This document shows positions 60,412 through 64,000 of a DNA stretch of 64,000 bases, one piece after another. Origin of the DNA: Watersipora subatra (Eukaryota > Bryozoa > Gymnolaemata > Cheilostomatida > Watersiporidae); NCBI RefSeq assembly GCF_963576615.1, contig NC_088711.1, positions 63,025,248 through 63,089,247 of the forward strand, given 5' to 3'. The notes beneath the pieces are model-generated. The model was given only the letters and a program-made list of their open reading frames with translations, had not been told where the DNA came from and did no database searches. The position numbers and the translations under genes are program-made. The first letter of the stretch is position 1. Each line of letters begins with the position of its first letter.

Positions 60412-62653
60412 ATGTCTTCCAAAGTCTTTGAAGATGACAAATTGACAGAGTATCGTGTTTTGGCTCGTAAGTAATATTCTACATATGTGCAGAGTCAATC
60501 CTTTATATCTATGCAGTTAACTGCTTTGTATAGTGGATCAATTATTCTTCTATGAATAGACTGTAATTTAATTAATACTCAGTTTGAAAAACCTAATCGC
60601 TCTTTGATAAATACTATAAATAACTACACATGGCAAGAAACAAAGTATTATAGAGAGATCTAAAGAGGTGTGGAACAAATATGCTAACAAAGAAATAACA
60701 ATAAAAATCGATTTTTATTGCCTTACCTCATAGACAAACAAACAGAAGTGTAGATTTGATGATGTGTCAGTGCAGAGGACATGTAGTGATAGAAGTACAT
60801 AGAATATTTCAGTTAGACTAACTGATGTTTATTTAACTCAGCATATATGCGTTTTACTGTCATTACTTTTCACCTTCAACCTCATCACCTTCATTTACGA
60901 AACTAAAGAGCTTTGAGTAACTCTAAATGTCATATGTTGAACTTTATGCTGGATGTAGGATCAATTTCGCTAAAATTTCCATCATATGTTGAAAAATTCA
61001 TCTGTCAAGGCAATCATAATCAGCGATTTGGCCTTACTTTCTTTTTAAATGTTTGTGCGATCGCTTGATTGTCAAGTAGTTTCAGATTTGGTTCATGCAG
61101 GCTAATAATGGTCATCAATTTTTGTGGCAACCCAGATTGTTACCAGTCGAATCCGGTCACTTATAGCATTCACCTGGTTTGGGCTGGATATCGGTGGCTC
61201 TCTCACAAAGCTCGTCTACTTCGAGCCAAATGACATTCCAGACAATGATGAAGATTCATCTGATATAAAGAAGACTGTCAACATTATACACAAGTACCTC
61301 TCCGGCAACACAGCCTATGGAAACACTGGTGTAAGAGACACACATTTAGAGATCAGTATAGCCTTAGGCGGCTACCATGGCTCGATGCATTTTATTCGGT
61401 TTCCAACGAGTGCCATGCCGGCTTTCATAGATCTAGCTAAAGCTAAAAACTTTCCTCTGCTGGCCACTACCGTCTGCGCTACCGGAGGAGGAGCACACAA
61501 GTTCTCTGAGCTGTACGAGACTGTGAGTTTACCATATGTTACAATGAATCTAGCTTCTTACATAAATATTTGCTGTCTTGATAAATATATCTGATAACTC
61601 ACATAATTACTATCCTTTCTGCCTGAACTGAGTCTACGCTGTATGTTTTTTCTTTCCCATTTTTTCTGCCAAGCTCGCTAATGATCTTGTCGCATTTGTT
61701 TTTATTACAGAACCTTAAGATGAGGTTACGCAAGATAGATGAATTGGCAGCGCTGATCAGAGGGATCTACTACATGGACAGCGTGAATGCTAATGAGTGC
61801 TTCTTTTTCACCGACCCTACAGATGACCACTTATATGCAAAACATACATATGACTTTTCCAATCCTTATCCATATCTATGTGTCAATATTGGCTCTGGTG
61901 TTAGCATCTTGGCTGTGACTGGAGCCAACTCGTTCACACGGGTTGGTGGCACAAGGTGGGAGTCATGAAAGAATATGAGAGTATTAAAGGGAGGCAATTT
62001 CTGTAATGCTAGAGGCAGTTTCAATCATTCAGCCATGCATGCAATACTCAGGAAAAATTAGAACTAGAGTTGAATTGTTTGTTCCAATATAAATGCCCCC
62101 CTCAGGCTATGATTGGCCATTTCCATTTGAAGCATTTTTTGAGTTATCGCTATGAAACAAGCATTGGTAGCATCAAGAACTCAAGAGGTCCGGAGTTTAC
62201 GTCTGACCATCCAACTTTTTGAGAAAGGTCTTTCTTTCTATTTAGGACTTTGCTTCATTGCTCAAGTGTGTTACCTGTTTCTATACTCCATGGTGGTGGT
62301 GGAGACACCAGACAGACTTGTTTCAATCCATCAGTTCAAATTTTCTGTTTTGTTAAAGTGCTCCATGCTACTAAATGTACTTGGCCAGGCTTGCTATTGG
62401 TCAATCTTTGTGACAAAACGAGAACTGTCTGTAGTGGTTGGCTTCTGTTTTTGTTAGCTCTGCATTGGTATTGTAGTATCGGAGGAGGAACATTCCTCGG
62501 TTTGTGTGCTGCCTTGACTGGCTGTGGATCCTTTGAGGAAGCCATCGACTTGGCATCGACCGGTGACAATGCAAGATGTGACAAACTAGTCAGTGATATC
62601 TATGGCGGCGACTATGATAAGTTCAGCCTTCCAGGACATCTAGTAGCTAGTAG
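60412..62653 (+). CDS. Pantothenate kinase (PANK1/2/3 type), 3' end beyond window
   Basis: Four exons: 60412-60466, 61167-61522, 61711-61955 and 62477-62653. All are GT-AG and in phase, with the gene continuing beyond 64000. The enzyme phosphorylates pantothenate, the first and controlling step of CoA synthesis. Matches to animal [24 protein letters not shown] (ATP-binding start), [86 protein letters not shown] and [17 protein letters not shown]. This is about 277 residues of a roughly 370-residue core. The missing part begins at the human FGNMIYK equivalent. A short first exon ([18 protein letters not shown]) joins by phase 1 to a TTATAG acceptor; an open frame from 61124 would be an alternative N-terminus without an ATG. 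It is not possible to say which of PANK1, 2 or 3 it matches. Confidence 0.93.
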
Positions 62654-64000
62654 GTGAGAGCTTACTAACCTGGTTTTTTACATCTCCCATTTCTAATTGT
62701 AACAATTAGAAAACTGCACCATTTGTTTCTCACAAGATATTATTGCAATCCACTCATTTTTGTGCCATTTTCAACTCGGCAATTATAGGCGCGCCTTGTT
62801 GTTTTCAGCACTGTTGATATATCGTCTGATATAAATCATGGTTTCTACCTGCCATATTAACATTAGCTTAGGTTTATTTGAAAATGTCATGCATTTTTAG
62901 TTGCTCATATTTCTTTACTCCAATTTCTCGACTGCAATTCTGAGCAGTTTTTCTGCAAAAAAGTTGTGTAATTTTTCAGCCACCTTTAGCATAGTGACTT
63001 ATAGTTAGTAACTAACAGCAGTGGACTGAAAGATGTAAGGCTTAAGTCAAAGATATTTGCCGTTTTCCTATGCATTCAGTAAATTGGAAAATATCTTAAT
63101 ATATCTTCTGTGAAAGATCAACATAGGCGCACACGCATTAAATCTCCTGTAACTGATTAGTCAATTTTCCAAAAAATTAACCTAATGCTCCAGTATGATT
63201 AACTCCATCTGGTATGTCTCATTTTCTTTGTTGCTAACATGCAAATAGCATGACACAAGACCAGTTGAAACCTGGCAGCATGCCTGCGAGTGTAGACTTT
63301 AAGCACCTGCTTCAAGCTGCAGGGTTTTGAAACAAAGTGTCAAGTTATAGTCAACTATTGTAAGGAAAACATAACTAGTTTAAATAAAATTCTGCACGTA
63401 TGCGTACCATAAATTCCAACGTATCAATCGAAAATTTGACATCAAATTTCACGCTCAAAAATCCTTCCTCGACTTATACCGCGGTGACGTGTTAGTGACT
63501 CGAAAAACATGTCTTGATTTTCTCTTAAATGCGTATTATCAGGGATGGCAGTTTCGTTCTATTGGCAAGGCGGTCCAATATGATAGTGAAGTATTGTTTT
63601 GTGCCTTGTGATCTTCAATAGAACTGTCGTATTCGTTCTTTTGTTAATGGTTGTTGCCGATGGCATCAAAAAATATGTGCGTTTTTGCTGATGGCATTTT
63701 TTAATGCCATTTTCTCAGCTACAAATCGCCTGCCTCTGATGCCGACTGAACTATTAGCAATCAATTGATTAAAGCCAGAAAAGGGGGTCGACTTATACGG
63801 CAGGTACATGTCAAAATCAGGATTGTTAAACCAAACTTACTCGACTTCGACTTACACACCGGGTCGACTTGGGCACCAGAATTTACGGTAACTGTTTCTC
63901 AAAGCGCATTCTGTTAAGTTTCGGTTCAATGTGATTGGTTGAAAACGTCACAGGCTTGTTATTAGTTGATTTAGGGATGAAATGTTCTGCTCGTTATCTA
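62654..64000. other. Intron of pantothenate kinase, with MITE-like repeat
   Basis: No coding exon was recognised, so the next PANK exon lies outside the window. A possible inverted-repeat element spans about 63408-63895: ACCATAAATTCC near the left end against the inverse of GAATTTACGGTA at the right, with CGACTTATACCGC and GGTCGACTTATACGGC inside. Confidence 0.4.

Overview
The window looks like nuclear DNA of an invertebrate animal, most likely a lophotrochozoan such as a mollusc, bryozoan or annelid. It is AT-rich. Its genes are split by GT-AG introns of 0.1 to 5 kb, and the space between exons is filled with tandem repeats, LINE fragments, Helitron-like copies, DNA transposons and tRNA-derived short repeats. 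The phylum is inference. All gene models were built by hand from splice signals, reading phase and protein-family memory; no search was run.

Layout. 1-9.2 kb: no recognised gene, two candidate exons of an unknown minus-strand gene (2563-3925) and an almost perfectly uniform 13-bp satellite (5443-7391). 9.2-10.4 kb: a small unrecognised membrane protein. 10.4-16.4 kb (+): UBXN6, complete in seven exons. 16.8-23.6 kb (-): a phosphate-translocator-type transporter exon followed, in matching splice phase, by an extra membrane segment and a polysaccharide pyruvyl transferase domain. 27.9-36.1 kb (+): a complete six-exon type II membrane protein with a five-bladed beta-propeller glycan-enzyme signature. 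36.1-42.1 kb: Helitron-like repeats and a LINE whose coding sequence has given rise to a 1.8-kb, 21-bp satellite. 42.1-52.2 kb (+): PDHX (E3-binding protein), apparently without a lipoyl domain, with four DNA elements in its introns. 53.3-55.95 kb (-): EMC8/EMC9. 58.6-60.0 kb: a pogo-like DNA transposon remnant. 60.4 kb to the window edge (+): a PANK1/2/3-type pantothenate kinase, cut by the end of the window.

How the genes work together. The housekeeping genes (UBXN6 in p97 trafficking, PDHX in the pyruvate dehydrogenase complex, EMC8/9 in ER membrane insertion, PANK in CoA synthesis) share no obvious pathway. The two glycan genes stand out. They are neighbours, point away from each other, and both predict Golgi-lumen enzymes. 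In fission yeast a Golgi phosphoenolpyruvate (PEP) transporter (Pet1) and the pyruvyl transferase Pvg1 work as separate proteins. Here the two activities appear to be encoded as one polypeptide, with an odd eleventh membrane segment that would put the transferase in the lumen. This is the most interesting candidate system in the window.
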